Shown here piece by piece: positions 7,495 through 15,254 of a stretch of 28,144 nt of DNA (the stretch's first letter is position 1; each line of letters starts with the position of its first letter). The notes under the pieces are model-generated. The model saw only the letters and a list, made by a program, of their open reading frames with translations. It searched no databases and had not been told where the DNA came from. A program made the translations under genes and the position numbers. Origin of the DNA: Anderseniella sp964390445 (GTDB lineage: Bacteria; Pseudomonadota; Alphaproteobacteria; Rhizobiales; Aestuariivirgaceae); the NCBI GenBank assembly GCA_964390445.1, contig CAYMJJ010000028.1:1-28144 (forward strand), in the 5' to 3' direction.

Positions 7495-8862
7495 TCAGGA
7501 CCTTTCGAATCCGCGGGCGATTTCCCAGTCGGTGACACGGCGGTCATACTCGAACTGCTCCCACTCTGCCGCGTGGACATAATGTTCCACCACGTCGTCG
7601 CCGAAAGCTGCGCGCAGCATCTTCGACTTCTTCAGGGCAGCGGCAGCAGCCCGCAGGGTGGTCGGGATTTCGCGTGCCTTCCTGGCAGCGTAGGCGTCGC
7701 CCTTGAACTCCGGTTCAAGTTCAAGCTTGCCCTCGATGCCGGCAATGCCCGCCGCAAGCTGGGCGGCAAAGGCGAGGTACGGGTTGAGGTCCGACCCGCC
7801 CACCCGGCACTCGATGCGGATGCCCTTGCTGCCGGCCCCGCAGATGCGATAGCCGGCGGTGCGGTTGTCAAGCGACCAGATTGCCTTGGTGGGGGCAAAG
7901 GTGCCGGCCTGGAAGCGCTTGTAGGAGTTGATGTTGGGCGCCAGCAAGCAGGTGAAGTCGGATGCGTAGGTCAGCAGGCCTGCAAGGTAATGGCGCATGG
8001 TGTCGGACATGCCGTATTCGCCGTCCTTGCCGAGGAACATCGGCGACTTGCCGTCCTTCGACCACAGCGACTGGTGGATGTGCGACGAGGACCCTGCGGC
8101 GGTGTAGTTCCACTTGGCCATGAAGGTCACCGCGCGTCCTTGTGCCCAGGCGATCTCCTTCACCCCGGTCTTGGTGATGACGTGGTTGTCTGCCGCCGTC
8201 AGCGCGTCGGCATACCGGACATTGATTTCTTCCTGGCCCGCCCAGGCTTCGCCCTTGGAGCATTCGACCGGGATGCCCGCGCCATAAAGCCCGTTGCGCA
8301 CTGCGCGCATGACGTCTTCTTCCTTGGCGGTCTGGAAGATGTGGTAATCCTCGTTGTAGGGGCTGATCAGGTTGAGGTCGCGGTAGCCCAGCTCGTGCGC
8401 CTGCTCGAAGCTTTCCTGAAACAGGTAGAACTCGAGCTCGGTCGCCATCATGGCGGAAAAGCCCATGTCCTCAAGCCGTTGCAGCTGCTTCTTGAGGATG
8501 GCGCGCGGGCTTACGGCAATGGCATGACCGTGATGGTCTTCCATGTCGCACAACACCAGTGCGGCTCCTTGCTGCCACGGTATCCGCCGCAGGGTCGAAA
8601 GGTCCGGCTTCATGGTGTAGTCGCCGTAGCCCTGTTGCCAGCTTGCCGACTTGTAGCCTGGCACCGGCTCCATCTCCATGTCGACAGTCAGCAGATAATT
8701 GCAGCTGTGGGTCTCGTTAACGCCGGAGTCGAGAAAGTGCCGGGCGTGGAACCGCTTGCCCATCAACCGGCCCTGCATGTCGGTCTGGGCCACAATGACC
8801 GTATCGATCTCGCCGGATTCCACGGCCTTCTTCAACTCATCCAGCGTCATCATTCCAGGCAT
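7495..8862 (-). CDS. glutamine-synthetase-like gamma-glutamyl ligase
   Basis: A 455-residue protein of the glutamine synthetase fold, closest in style to gamma-glutamylpolyamine synthetase (PuuA), IpuC and GlnA3/GlnA4-type enzymes that join glutamate to an amine using ATP. The N-terminal beta-grasp domain carries VIVAQTDMQGRLMGKRF. The catalytic domain has the metal-binding TELEFYLF, the ATP/metal segment AGSSSHIHQSLW, and PNINSYKRF followed by DNRTAGYRI. It lacks the C-terminal adenylylation-tyrosine region of GlnA, which argues against general ammonia assimilation. The start at 8862 is preferred over the GTG at 8872 because GGAGG lies 5 nt upstream. A hairpin (8897-8930) separates it from dctP. 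The neighbours suggest an amino-alcohol substrate. Confidence 0.85.
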   Translation of the reverse strand: MPGMMTLDELKKAVESGEIDTVIVAQTDMQGRLMGKRFHARHFLDSGVNETHSCNYLLTVDMEMEPVPGYKSASWQQGYGDYTMKPDLSTLRRIPWQQGAALVLCDMEDHHGHAIAVSPRAILKKQLQRLEDMGFSAMMATELEFYLFQESFEQAHELGYRDLNLISPYNEDYHIFQTAKEEDVMRAVRNGLYGAGIPVECSKGEAWAGQEEINVRYADALTAADNHVITKTGVKEIAWAQGRAVTFMAKWNYTAAGSSSHIHQSLWSKDGKSPMFLGKDGEYGMSDTMRHYLAGLLTYASDFTCLLAPNINSYKRFQAGTFAPTKAIWSLDNRTAGYRICGAGSKGIRIECRVGGSDLNPYLAFAAQLAAGIAGIEGKLELEPEFKGDAYAARKAREIPTTLRAAAAALKKSKMLRAAFGDDVVEHYVHAAEWEQFEYDRRVTDWEIARGFERS

Positions 8863-8896
8863 GTCGTCCTCCACCGGGATCTTGTCAGTCGTGCGG

Positions 8897-8930
8897 ACCG
8901 GCCCGCCCCTTCACGCGGGGGCAGACCGGT
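8897..8930 (-). promoter_or_regulatory. intercistronic hairpin between dctP and the ligase gene
   Basis: 8897-8909 pairs with 8918-8930 with two mismatches around an 8-nt loop (outer ACCGG/CCGGT, inner GCCCC/GGGGC). No T-run follows on the minus strand, so it looks like an mRNA-stabilising or attenuating hairpin rather than a full terminator. Such hairpins after binding-protein genes often keep that message more abundant. Confidence 0.4.
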
Positions 8931-8965
8931 ATAGTTGTGCTTCGGTTGCAGATTGCGGTCCGAAC

Positions 8966-10000
8966 TCAGCCGTAGCGGTATGGTCGCCCGGCCTTGGCCA
9001 TGGTGGCGTTGTACTTCTTGAAGATGTCCACGACCTTCTTCTTGGTTTCCGACTCAGCGGCGATCTCGTCCCAGAACTTGATTGCCGCATCCTCGACCTG
9101 CTGCCATTCCTCGTCCGGAATGGTGGTCAGCTTCATCTTGGTGCCTTCAACGCGCAAGCTGGCCTCGCCGCCCCAGTACCACCACTGGCGGTAATAGTGC
9201 GAGCTGTCGAAGCACATGCTGACCAGTTCCTTCAGATGGTCCGGCAGTTCGTTCCAGCGGTCCATGTTGGCGAAGAACGAGCCGCACCAGGCACCCGAGA
9301 TATTGTTGGTCAGGAAGTAGTCGGTCACGTCGGCCCAGCCCACCGTGTAGTCTTCGGTGATGCCCGACCAGGCGATGCCGTCAAGTTCGCCAGTCTGCAC
9401 GGCAACCTCGATGTCTTCCCAAGGCAGTGTTACCGGCACGACGCCGAACTGCTCGAGGAACCGGCCTGCGGTCGGAAAGGTGAAGACCTTCTTGCCCTTC
9501 AGGTCGGCGAGCGAGTTGATCGGCTCCTTGGTCGCAAAGTGGCACGGATCCCACGCACCGGCGGAAATGTGCTTGACGCCGACCTTGGCGTACTCCTCTT
9601 CCCAGATTTCCTTCAGGCCGTACTGGTTGAACAGCACCGGCACATCCAGCGAGTAGCGCGAGGCGAACGGGAAGTACCCACCGAACACGGTCACTTCGGT
9701 GGGCGACTGCATCGAGTCATCGTCCGACTGCACGGCGTCGATTGTGCCCTTCTGCATGGCGCGGAAAAGCTCGCCTGTCGGCACAAGCTGGTCGGCGAAG
9801 AACAGCTCGATCTGCATTTCATCACGCGCGATCTTGTTGAAGGCATCAATCGCCGGCTTGATGACGTGCTCGGCAAGGGCTGGACCGGCGTAGGTCTGCA
9901 GACGCCACTTGATGGTGGATTGGGCGTGCACGGCAGGCGCTGCGAGCGTTGCAGCTCCGGCGACACCGGCGGTCTGGATAAACTTGCGTCTTGTGGTCAT
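8966..10000 (-). CDS. dctP: TRAP transporter periplasmic binding protein, DctP family
   Basis: A 344-residue exported solute-binding protein. The N-terminus TTRRKFIQTAG is a twin-arginine signal and a likely cleavage site follows AVHA (residue 26). The body shows the TRAP binding-protein pattern: FFADQLVPTGELFRAMQKGTI near residue 70, an LADLKGKKVF strand near 165-173, and VAVQTGELDG near 200. Where most DctP proteins have the carboxylate-clamping Arg (K-[IVM]-R) this protein has Phe173. The start at 10000 is chosen over the GTG at 10009 because GGAGG sits 8 nt before it and would overlap the GTG. It is the last of the three TRAP genes (order dctQ, dctM, dctP). Ligand unknown; possibly an amine or amino alcohol. 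Confidence 0.9.
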   Translation of the reverse strand: MTTRRKFIQTAGVAGAATLAAPAVHAQSTIKWRLQTYAGPALAEHVIKPAIDAFNKIARDEMQIELFFADQLVPTGELFRAMQKGTIDAVQSDDDSMQSPTEVTVFGGYFPFASRYSLDVPVLFNQYGLKEIWEEEYAKVGVKHISAGAWDPCHFATKEPINSLADLKGKKVFTFPTAGRFLEQFGVVPVTLPWEDIEVAVQTGELDGIAWSGITEDYTVGWADVTDYFLTNNISGAWCGSFFANMDRWNELPDHLKELVSMCFDSSHYYRQWWYWGGEASLRVEGTKMKLTTIPDEEWQQVEDAAIKFWDEIAAESETKKKVVDIFKKYNATMAKAGRPYRYG

Positions 10001-10073
10001 TGCTGACACCTCCGTTGTGGTTGGCTTCTACTCACGTCAACTGCAGTCTTCCCCCGGCAAACTTCGAGCAATC

Positions 10074-11396
10074 CTACTTCCCGTACACATGGTTCGGCAG
10101 CCAGAGTGCAATCTGCGGGAACACCATCACCAGCACCAGCGCCACCACCATCACGCCGACAAACGGTATGATCGATCGGTAGATGTCGCCTAGCCCGATC
10201 TCCGGCGGTGCCATCGCCCGCATCAGGAACAGGTTGTAGCCGAACGGCGGTGTCATGTACGCGATCTGCGTGGTGATCGTGTACAGTACACCATACCAGA
10301 TCAGGTCGTACCCGAGCAGGGCCACCAGCGGCACGTACAGCGGTGCCACGATCACCAGCATGGCGGTGTCATCAAGGAAGGTTCCCATGATGATGAACGA
10401 CAGCTGCATCAGCACCAGGATCATCCAGGGCTGCAGGTTGAGCCGTTCGGTAAACAGGCTCTCGATCGCCTTGACGGCACCCAGCCCGTCGAACACGGCG
10501 CCAAAGGCCAGCGCGGCCAGGATGATCCACATAAACATGCAAGAGATGCCCAGCGTGTTGCGTACGGAGTTCTCGAACACCTGGCGTGTCATCCGGCCTT
10601 TCACGACCGCCGCCAGAAACGCTGCCGTGGCACCAATGGCAGAACTTTCCACAAGTCCGGTCCAGCCGTTGATGAAGGGCACCATCATGGTCATGAAAAT
10701 GCCGACAGGCAGGAGACCTGCGCTCAGCAACCGCAATTTGCGGGCAAGCGGCATGTCACGCTCTTCAACGGCGAGCGGCGGTCCAAGCTCGGGGTTCATG
10801 CGGCAGCGCACCACGATGTAGAGGATGAACATCGCAGCCATCATCAGGCCCGGGACGACACCGGCAAGCCACAGCTGGCCAACGGGCTGGCGCGCGATCA
10901 TGGCGTAAAGCACCAGCACCACCGATGGCGGCACCAGGATGCCCAGCGATGATCCTGCCTGGATCACCCCGGTCACCATCCGCTTGTCGTAACCCCTGCG
11001 CAACAGTTCCGGCAACGCAATGGTCGCACCGATGGCCATGCCCGCGACAGACAGCCCGTTCATTGCCGATATCAGCACCATCAGCCCGATCGTGCCTATG
11101 GCCAGCCCGCCGGGCACCGGCCCCATCCAGACATGGAACATCCGGTAAAGGTCATCGGCGATGCGCGATTCAGACAGCACGTAGCCCATGAAGATGAACA
11201 TCGGCAGCGTCAGCAGCGGGTACCAGTTCATCAGCTTGATGGCGGCAGAAAACGGAAGGTCGGACCCGCCCGTGCCCCACAGCGCAAGCGCTGCCACGAC
11301 CGCGACGAAGCCGATCGCACCGAACACCCGCTGGCCCGTGAGCAGCATGAGCATCATGGTCGAGAACATCAGCAACGCGATGAGCTCATACGACAT
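10074..11396 (-). CDS. dctM: TRAP transporter large permease, DctM
   Basis: A 440-residue integral membrane protein with about twelve hydrophobic segments, typical of the large TRAP subunit that carries the Na+-driven transport step. Family-like elements include LTLPMFIFMGYVL near residue 60, SAMNGLSVAGMAIGAT near 110, AGSSLGILVPPSVVLVLYAM near 150, and MGTFLDDTAMLVIVAPLYVPL near 345. The start codon directly abuts the dctQ stop, with GAGGAG 6 nt upstream inside dctQ. It works with DctQ and the DctP encoded 73 bp downstream. Confidence 0.93.
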   Translation of the reverse strand: MSYELIALLMFSTMMLMLLTGQRVFGAIGFVAVVAALALWGTGGSDLPFSAAIKLMNWYPLLTLPMFIFMGYVLSESRIADDLYRMFHVWMGPVPGGLAIGTIGLMVLISAMNGLSVAGMAIGATIALPELLRRGYDKRMVTGVIQAGSSLGILVPPSVVLVLYAMIARQPVGQLWLAGVVPGLMMAAMFILYIVVRCRMNPELGPPLAVEERDMPLARKLRLLSAGLLPVGIFMTMMVPFINGWTGLVESSAIGATAAFLAAVVKGRMTRQVFENSVRNTLGISCMFMWIILAALAFGAVFDGLGAVKAIESLFTERLNLQPWMILVLMQLSFIIMGTFLDDTAMLVIVAPLYVPLVALLGYDLIWYGVLYTITTQIAYMTPPFGYNLFLMRAMAPPEIGLGDIYRSIIPFVGVMVVALVLVMVFPQIALWLPNHVYGK

Positions 11397-11969
11397 TCAG
11401 ATCTCCTCGCCGCGGATGCGGAAAATATCGCGAAAGAGCTCGGCAATGGCCTGCAGCAGCATCAGCGCAATGCCGATCACCATGACGAGCTTGATCGGCC
11501 ACATGTACGGCCGCCATGAGCGCCGTGACACCTCAAGCCGGCCGATATCTTCCTGGCCCGTGAGCAACCCGATGAAGAAGCTGATCGGCTTGTCGCCCCA
11601 ATACCCCAGCGAATAGGCCAGCGATGTCAGACCGCCGTACAGCAACACCGCGAGGAAGGTGATCAGGAAGAACACCGTGAACGCATCGGTCCACGCCTTG
11701 CGCCTGAGCGACCACTCGCCATAGAACAGGTCCATGCGCACGTTCGACCCCATCTGGATGGAGTACGGGCCACCCAGCACGTAGTAGGCGACCATCGCAA
11801 ACTGCGCCATTTCCAGCGTCCAGTTGGCCGGCACCGTAAAGAAAGCTTTGGTGAAGGACGACCACAGCAAGATGCCCGCCAGCACGAAGATGCCGTACAT
11901 GATGACACGGCCAAGCCGGTAGTTGACGGCATCGACCACGCGCACATATGACCGCATGAACCCCAGCAT
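11397..11969 (-). CDS. dctQ: TRAP transporter small permease, DctQ
   Basis: A 190-residue protein with four predicted membrane helices (about residues 20-40, 55-75, 95-118 and 155-178), the usual plan of the small TRAP subunit. The stretch GGPYSIQMGSNVRMDLFYG near residue 65 matches the family's conserved loop (G-x-x-x-x-x-x-x-H/N-V-R-V/M-D). Its start overlaps the upstream amidohydrolase stop by one base (TGATG), with AAGGG upstream, so translation is coupled. It supports the large permease DctM, encoded immediately after. Confidence 0.88.
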   Translation of the reverse strand: MLGFMRSYVRVVDAVNYRLGRVIMYGIFVLAGILLWSSFTKAFFTVPANWTLEMAQFAMVAYYVLGGPYSIQMGSNVRMDLFYGEWSLRRKAWTDAFTVFFLITFLAVLLYGGLTSLAYSLGYWGDKPISFFIGLLTGQEDIGRLEVSRRSWRPYMWPIKLVMVIGIALMLLQAIAELFRDIFRIRGEEI

Positions 11970-12763
11970 CAGCCGCCCTTCGCCCCCGGCGCGGAAACGG
12001 CATCGATGCCCGCGCTCACCATGCCCGCCAGCATCCGCGCCATGTCGCGCTGCTGGTCCGGGCTGGCAATCAGGTCATTGCGGATCTCGATCATCACATT
12101 GGCAATGTTGTTGGCGAGGCCGTGCTCGATGAGTGTATGGGTGACGCCGTGCTCCGGCCCGTAAGGCTGGTTCTTGCGCACATCCATCGCGGTGAAATCT
12201 GCCGCGCGCGCCAGCATGGCATCGGCCAGCCGGGCATCCCGGTCGCACAGGATGCCAAGCTCGACATCGCGCGTCACGCCATTGTAGACCCGTGTGAACG
12301 AGTGAACAGTCACCAGCACAGGATGGCGATCCATACGGCTTGCTAGCACCTGGGTCAGCTGCGCCTGGAACGGCCGGTAGACCAACTCGATACGGTCCTG
12401 TCTTGATCTTGAGTCAAGACCGGCATTGCCAGGAATGTCGAACACTTCGCTGCGCGCAACCATGGCGTCATGAGCCTCGGGCGGCCGGTTGCAGTCATAC
12501 ACCAGCCGCGACACCTGCGAAGCGACCAGCACTGCATCAAGCGTGGCAGACATTTCCTCAGCCACTGCCACTGCACCGGGGTCCCAGGCGGCGTGGCTGC
12601 GCAAACCCTCGTCGCTCATGCCCAGGCCATGCAGTTCCGGCGGCACATTATTCGAGGCGTGCTCGCACACCAGCACAACCCGAGACCGACCAGCCGCGTT
12701 GACCACTCGCGGCGGCAATGCGGTGAACGCAGGTTCGGCAGGCACTGATTGCGGATTTACCAA
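11969..12763 (-). CDS. N-formylglutamate amidohydrolase family protein
   Basis: A 264-residue zinc-type hydrolase of the N-formylglutamate amidohydrolase family, which cleaves an amide on a glutamate or similar acyl group. Visible motifs: VLVCEHASNNVP near residue 30, HAAWDPGA near 57, SRLVYDCNRPP near 84, and VTVHSFTR near 150. It is the first gene of the operon. The frame begins with TTG at 12763, with AAGGAG 9 nt upstream; no ATG lies before the first conserved motif, so a TTG start is likely. No histidine-degradation (hut) gene is nearby, which argues against the textbook role. Inferred role here: hydrolysing a gamma-glutamyl amide at the end of the proposed pathway. The 16-bp palindrome lies 23 bp upstream. 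Confidence 0.82.
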   Translation of the reverse strand: MVNPQSVPAEPAFTALPPRVVNAAGRSRVVLVCEHASNNVPPELHGLGMSDEGLRSHAAWDPGAVAVAEEMSATLDAVLVASQVSRLVYDCNRPPEAHDAMVARSEVFDIPGNAGLDSRSRQDRIELVYRPFQAQLTQVLASRMDRHPVLVTVHSFTRVYNGVTRDVELGILCDRDARLADAMLARAADFTAMDVRKNQPYGPEHGVTHTLIEHGLANNIANVMIEIRNDLIASPDQQRDMARMLAGMVSAGIDAVSAPGAKGG

Positions 12764-12785
12764 GCTGGACAGCTCCTTCGGTTTC

Positions 12786-12801
12786 TGTAAAAATTTTTAC
12801 A
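12786..12801. promoter_or_regulatory. perfect 16-bp palindrome, probable RpiR operator
   Basis: TGTAAAAATTTTTACA is a perfect inverted repeat in the divergent region between the operon and its RpiR-family gene. It has the TGTA...TACA ends seen in operators of the RpiR member HexR. It lies where a leftward -10 would fall and overlaps a possible rightward -35. A second imperfect repeat, TCAAG-N7-CTTGA, is at 12817-12833. Confidence 0.6.
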
Positions 12802-12814
12802 AGCCGGTGACGGT

Positions 12815-12826
12815 TGTCAAGATAAT
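12815..12826. promoter_or_regulatory. divergent promoter elements
   Basis: The minus strand carries a perfect -35 TTGACA (12820-12815), with TAAAAA 15 nt further on inside the palindrome. The plus strand carries a -10-like GATAAT (12821-12826), with TTTACA/TTACAA 18-19 nt before it, also in the palindrome. Spacings are slightly off the ideal 17, so exact start sites are uncertain. Confidence 0.4.
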
Positions 12827-12871
12827 TCCTTGATCCTCCGTCGCTCCGGCAACGACAAGGGCAGACCTTCC

Positions 12872-13735
12872 ATGCAGGCAAGCATTGCAGACCTGATCAG
12901 CCAGCACGAGCAGACCCTTACCCGTGCCGAACGCCAGTTGGCAGCCGTGCTGCTGGGCAACTACCCGGTCTCCGGCATGGGCACCATTGCCGAACTGGCA
13001 GGGCGCGCGGAGGTGTCGCCGCCGACGGTGTTGAGGCTGGTCAGCAAGATCGGCTTCAACGGCTTTGCAGAGTACCAGGCTGCGCTGCGCCAGGAGCTTG
13101 AGGACCGCATTTCGAACCCGATCACCAAACACGACAACTGGTCCGCCACCGCGCCCGACACGCATATCCTCAACGAGTTCACCGATGCGGTGATCGGCAA
13201 CATCCGCCAGTCGCTGGCCCACATCGACCACCAGTCATTCGATGCCGCGTGCGCGCTGTTGGCTGATACGAACCGCAAGCTGTTCATCAGCGGCGGGCGC
13301 ATTTCGGGCCGCATTGCCGACTACCTGTACCTGCACATGCAGGTGATGCGTCCTGCCGTGAAGCGCATCGACGCCAGTTCCAACGCCTGGCCACACGACA
13401 TCCTCGACCTGAAGCAGGACGACGTGCTGTGCGTGTTCGACATCCGCCGATATGAGAACACCACCTTGCGGCTGGCTGAAATGGCCCATGAACGAGGCGC
13501 GAAGATCGTGCTGTTCACCGATCAGTGGCGCTCACCGGTGGCGAAGTATGCCGGCCACACCTTCGCCGTCCACATCTCGGTGCCGTCTGCATGGGACTCG
13601 ACAGCCGCCCTGCTGCTGCTGTCGGAAACGATGATTGCGGCAGCATCCAACAAGCATTGGGACGTGACCCGCGACCGGATGCAGGCGCTGGAAGAGATGT
13701 TCGACCGCACGGGGTTCTTCAGGAAGTTCAAGTAG
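12872..13735 (+). CDS. RpiR/MurR-family transcriptional regulator
   Basis: A 287-residue protein with the two-domain RpiR plan. The N-terminal helix-turn-helix domain (residues 1-80) includes LTRAERQLAAVLL, TIAELAGRAEVSPPTVLRLVSKIGF and GFAEYQAALRQEL. A SIS sugar-isomerase-like ligand domain (about 115-255) follows, with KLFISGGRISGRIADYL and DVLCVFDIRRYENTTLRLAEMA. SIS domains usually sense phosphorylated sugars, but RpiR members also control amine and acid catabolism. The ATG at 12872 is preferred; the frame opens at a TTG at 12830 with no family-like residues before it. It is divergent from the seven-gene operon and almost surely regulates it and itself. Its stop abuts the convergent mscS stop with no gap. 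Confidence 0.88.
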   Translation: MQASIADLISQHEQTLTRAERQLAAVLLGNYPVSGMGTIAELAGRAEVSPPTVLRLVSKIGFNGFAEYQAALRQELEDRISNPITKHDNWSATAPDTHILNEFTDAVIGNIRQSLAHIDHQSFDAACALLADTNRKLFISGGRISGRIADYLYLHMQVMRPAVKRIDASSNAWPHDILDLKQDDVLCVFDIRRYENTTLRLAEMAHERGAKIVLFTDQWRSPVAKYAGHTFAVHISVPSAWDSTAALLLLSETMIAAASNKHWDVTRDRMQALEEMFDRTGFFRKFK

Positions 13736-15238
13736 TCACGCCGGTTTCTTGCGGACGGCGGCGGGGTTGCGCGCAGCCTTTCTTGCAGGTTTGCGACTGT
13801 CCGACAGTTCCACCTGTATGGGCCCGCGCATGGCGATGTCGCGGTGCGGATAAGGTATGCCGATGCCGGCCTCCTGCAACGCATCCCAAAGCGCCAGGAA
13901 AATGTCGCCACGCACGTTCACGGTGCCCTGCCCCGGATCGCGGATCCAGAAGCGCAGTTTGTAGTTGATCGAGCTGTCACCGAACTCGGTGATGTGACAC
14001 ACCGGTGCCGGTACGGCCTGTACCCGCTTGTGGGTGGTTGCCGCCTGCTTTGCCACGTCGCGCACGTGGTGCGGACTGGCCTCGTAGCTGACACCGAAAT
14101 CGAGGTCGATCCGCACAAGGTCCGACGAGTAGGACCAGTTGATCACCTGGCTGGTGATCAGGTCTTCGTTGGGGATCAGGTATTCGCGTCCATCGCGCGA
14201 GATGACTGATGCATAGCGGGCCGCTAGCTCGTTGATCTTGCCGTAGGTATCGCCAACACTGATCACGTCGCCGGGCTTGATCGACTTGTCCACCAGCAGG
14301 ATGAATCCCGAGATCAGGTTCGACACCACCTTCTGCAAGCCGAAGCCGATGCCCAGGCCGATGGCACCGGAGAATACCGCAAGCGCGGTCAGATCTATGC
14401 CGACCATCGACAAGGCGGCAAGGATGGCCGTGATGACAAGCACGGCCTTGACCAGCTTGCCGAGCAGCACCTGCAGCGACGGGTTCAGGTCTTCGCTCGA
14501 CTTGAACTTCGTGTCGGCAAACCGGCCGACAAGGATTGCCAGCCACACCGCGATACTGAGCACCAACAGGCCCTTGATCACCAGCAGCGGCGTGAACCGG
14601 ACACCGCCTTCCAGCTGGAACCCGAAACTGTCGAGCAGGTTGATCGTCTCGGCCAGCAGCCCGAGAATGCTGAGCGCCGCGACGGTCCACGCAAAGATTG
14701 CGGCCGTGTTGGCCAGGAACCGGTTGCGGATGAGCCGCGTGATGATGGCAATCACCACCCAGGCGGTGGCCAGGTTGGCTGCAATGCCGACCAGATAGCT
14801 TCGCGAGATCCAGGTGACTTCCCGCATCACCATGACCGCGAGCCACAAGGCCAGCGCGAAATAGATCCACCTCGACCGGCGCAGGAACACCACCACCGTG
14901 CGCAGCAGGTGCGGCTTGCCCTTGATCTTGCGGGCCTGGGTCTCAAGTTTCGGGGTGACGAGGCGATCCAGTACCAGCGCAACCACGAAACAGCCGATGA
15001 TCACGGCAAACTGGATCGCGGCCCATTGAAAGCCGGTGTAGGTCGAGGTGATGCCGATCTGGTTGAGCCAGCCCTGAAAGAAGGCCAACGACTGCCCGAT
15101 CAGGTCACCGACGTGTTCAACAGTCACGCCCTCATTGGCGGGCGGCGCGGGCACGGCATCGGCTCCTTCTGCAGGCGGGCCTGCAGGATCAGCGGGTTGT
15201 TGGGTGGCTTGCGCCAGCCTGATCGGTTCTTGCGTCAT
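13736..15238 (-). CDS. small-conductance mechanosensitive channel, MscS family
   Basis: A 500-residue membrane channel that would release solutes on hypo-osmotic shock. The first 60 residues are a Pro/Ala-rich polar stretch without a clear signal peptide. Several membrane helices follow, and then the MscS pore helix and beta domain: GLGIGFGLQKVVSNLISGFILLVD in two adjoining parts, KPGDVISVGDTYGKI, and SRDGREYLIPNEDLI. The C-terminus is the alpha-beta vestibule and a basic tail rich in Arg, Lys and Ala. The ATG at 15238 was chosen because the longer frame to 15433 would run back into the flavin reductase gene with non-family sequence. It lies 16 bp after that gene and is probably cotranscribed. 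Confidence 0.88.
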   Translation of the reverse strand: MTQEPIRLAQATQQPADPAGPPAEGADAVPAPPANEGVTVEHVGDLIGQSLAFFQGWLNQIGITSTYTGFQWAAIQFAVIIGCFVVALVLDRLVTPKLETQARKIKGKPHLLRTVVVFLRRSRWIYFALALWLAVMVMREVTWISRSYLVGIAANLATAWVVIAIITRLIRNRFLANTAAIFAWTVAALSILGLLAETINLLDSFGFQLEGGVRFTPLLVIKGLLVLSIAVWLAILVGRFADTKFKSSEDLNPSLQVLLGKLVKAVLVITAILAALSMVGIDLTALAVFSGAIGLGIGFGLQKVVSNLISGFILLVDKSIKPGDVISVGDTYGKINELAARYASVISRDGREYLIPNEDLITSQVINWSYSSDLVRIDLDFGVSYEASPHHVRDVAKQAATTHKRVQAVPAPVCHITEFGDSSINYKLRFWIRDPGQGTVNVRGDIFLALWDALQEAGIGIPYPHRDIAMRGPIQVELSDSRKPARKAARNPAAVRKKPA

Positions 15239-15254
15239 CAGTTCACAGCATACC

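Noticed and set aside
7573..10006. Two long plus-strand open frames (7573-8934 and 8699-10006) opposite the ligase and dctP genes
   Set aside because: Both are antisense shadows of genes with clear family motifs, and they lack ribosome sites and recognisable domains.
11969..12763. Histidine-utilisation role for the amidohydrolase
   Set aside because: No hutU, hutH, hutI, hutF or HutC-type regulator is present; the neighbours point to a different amide.
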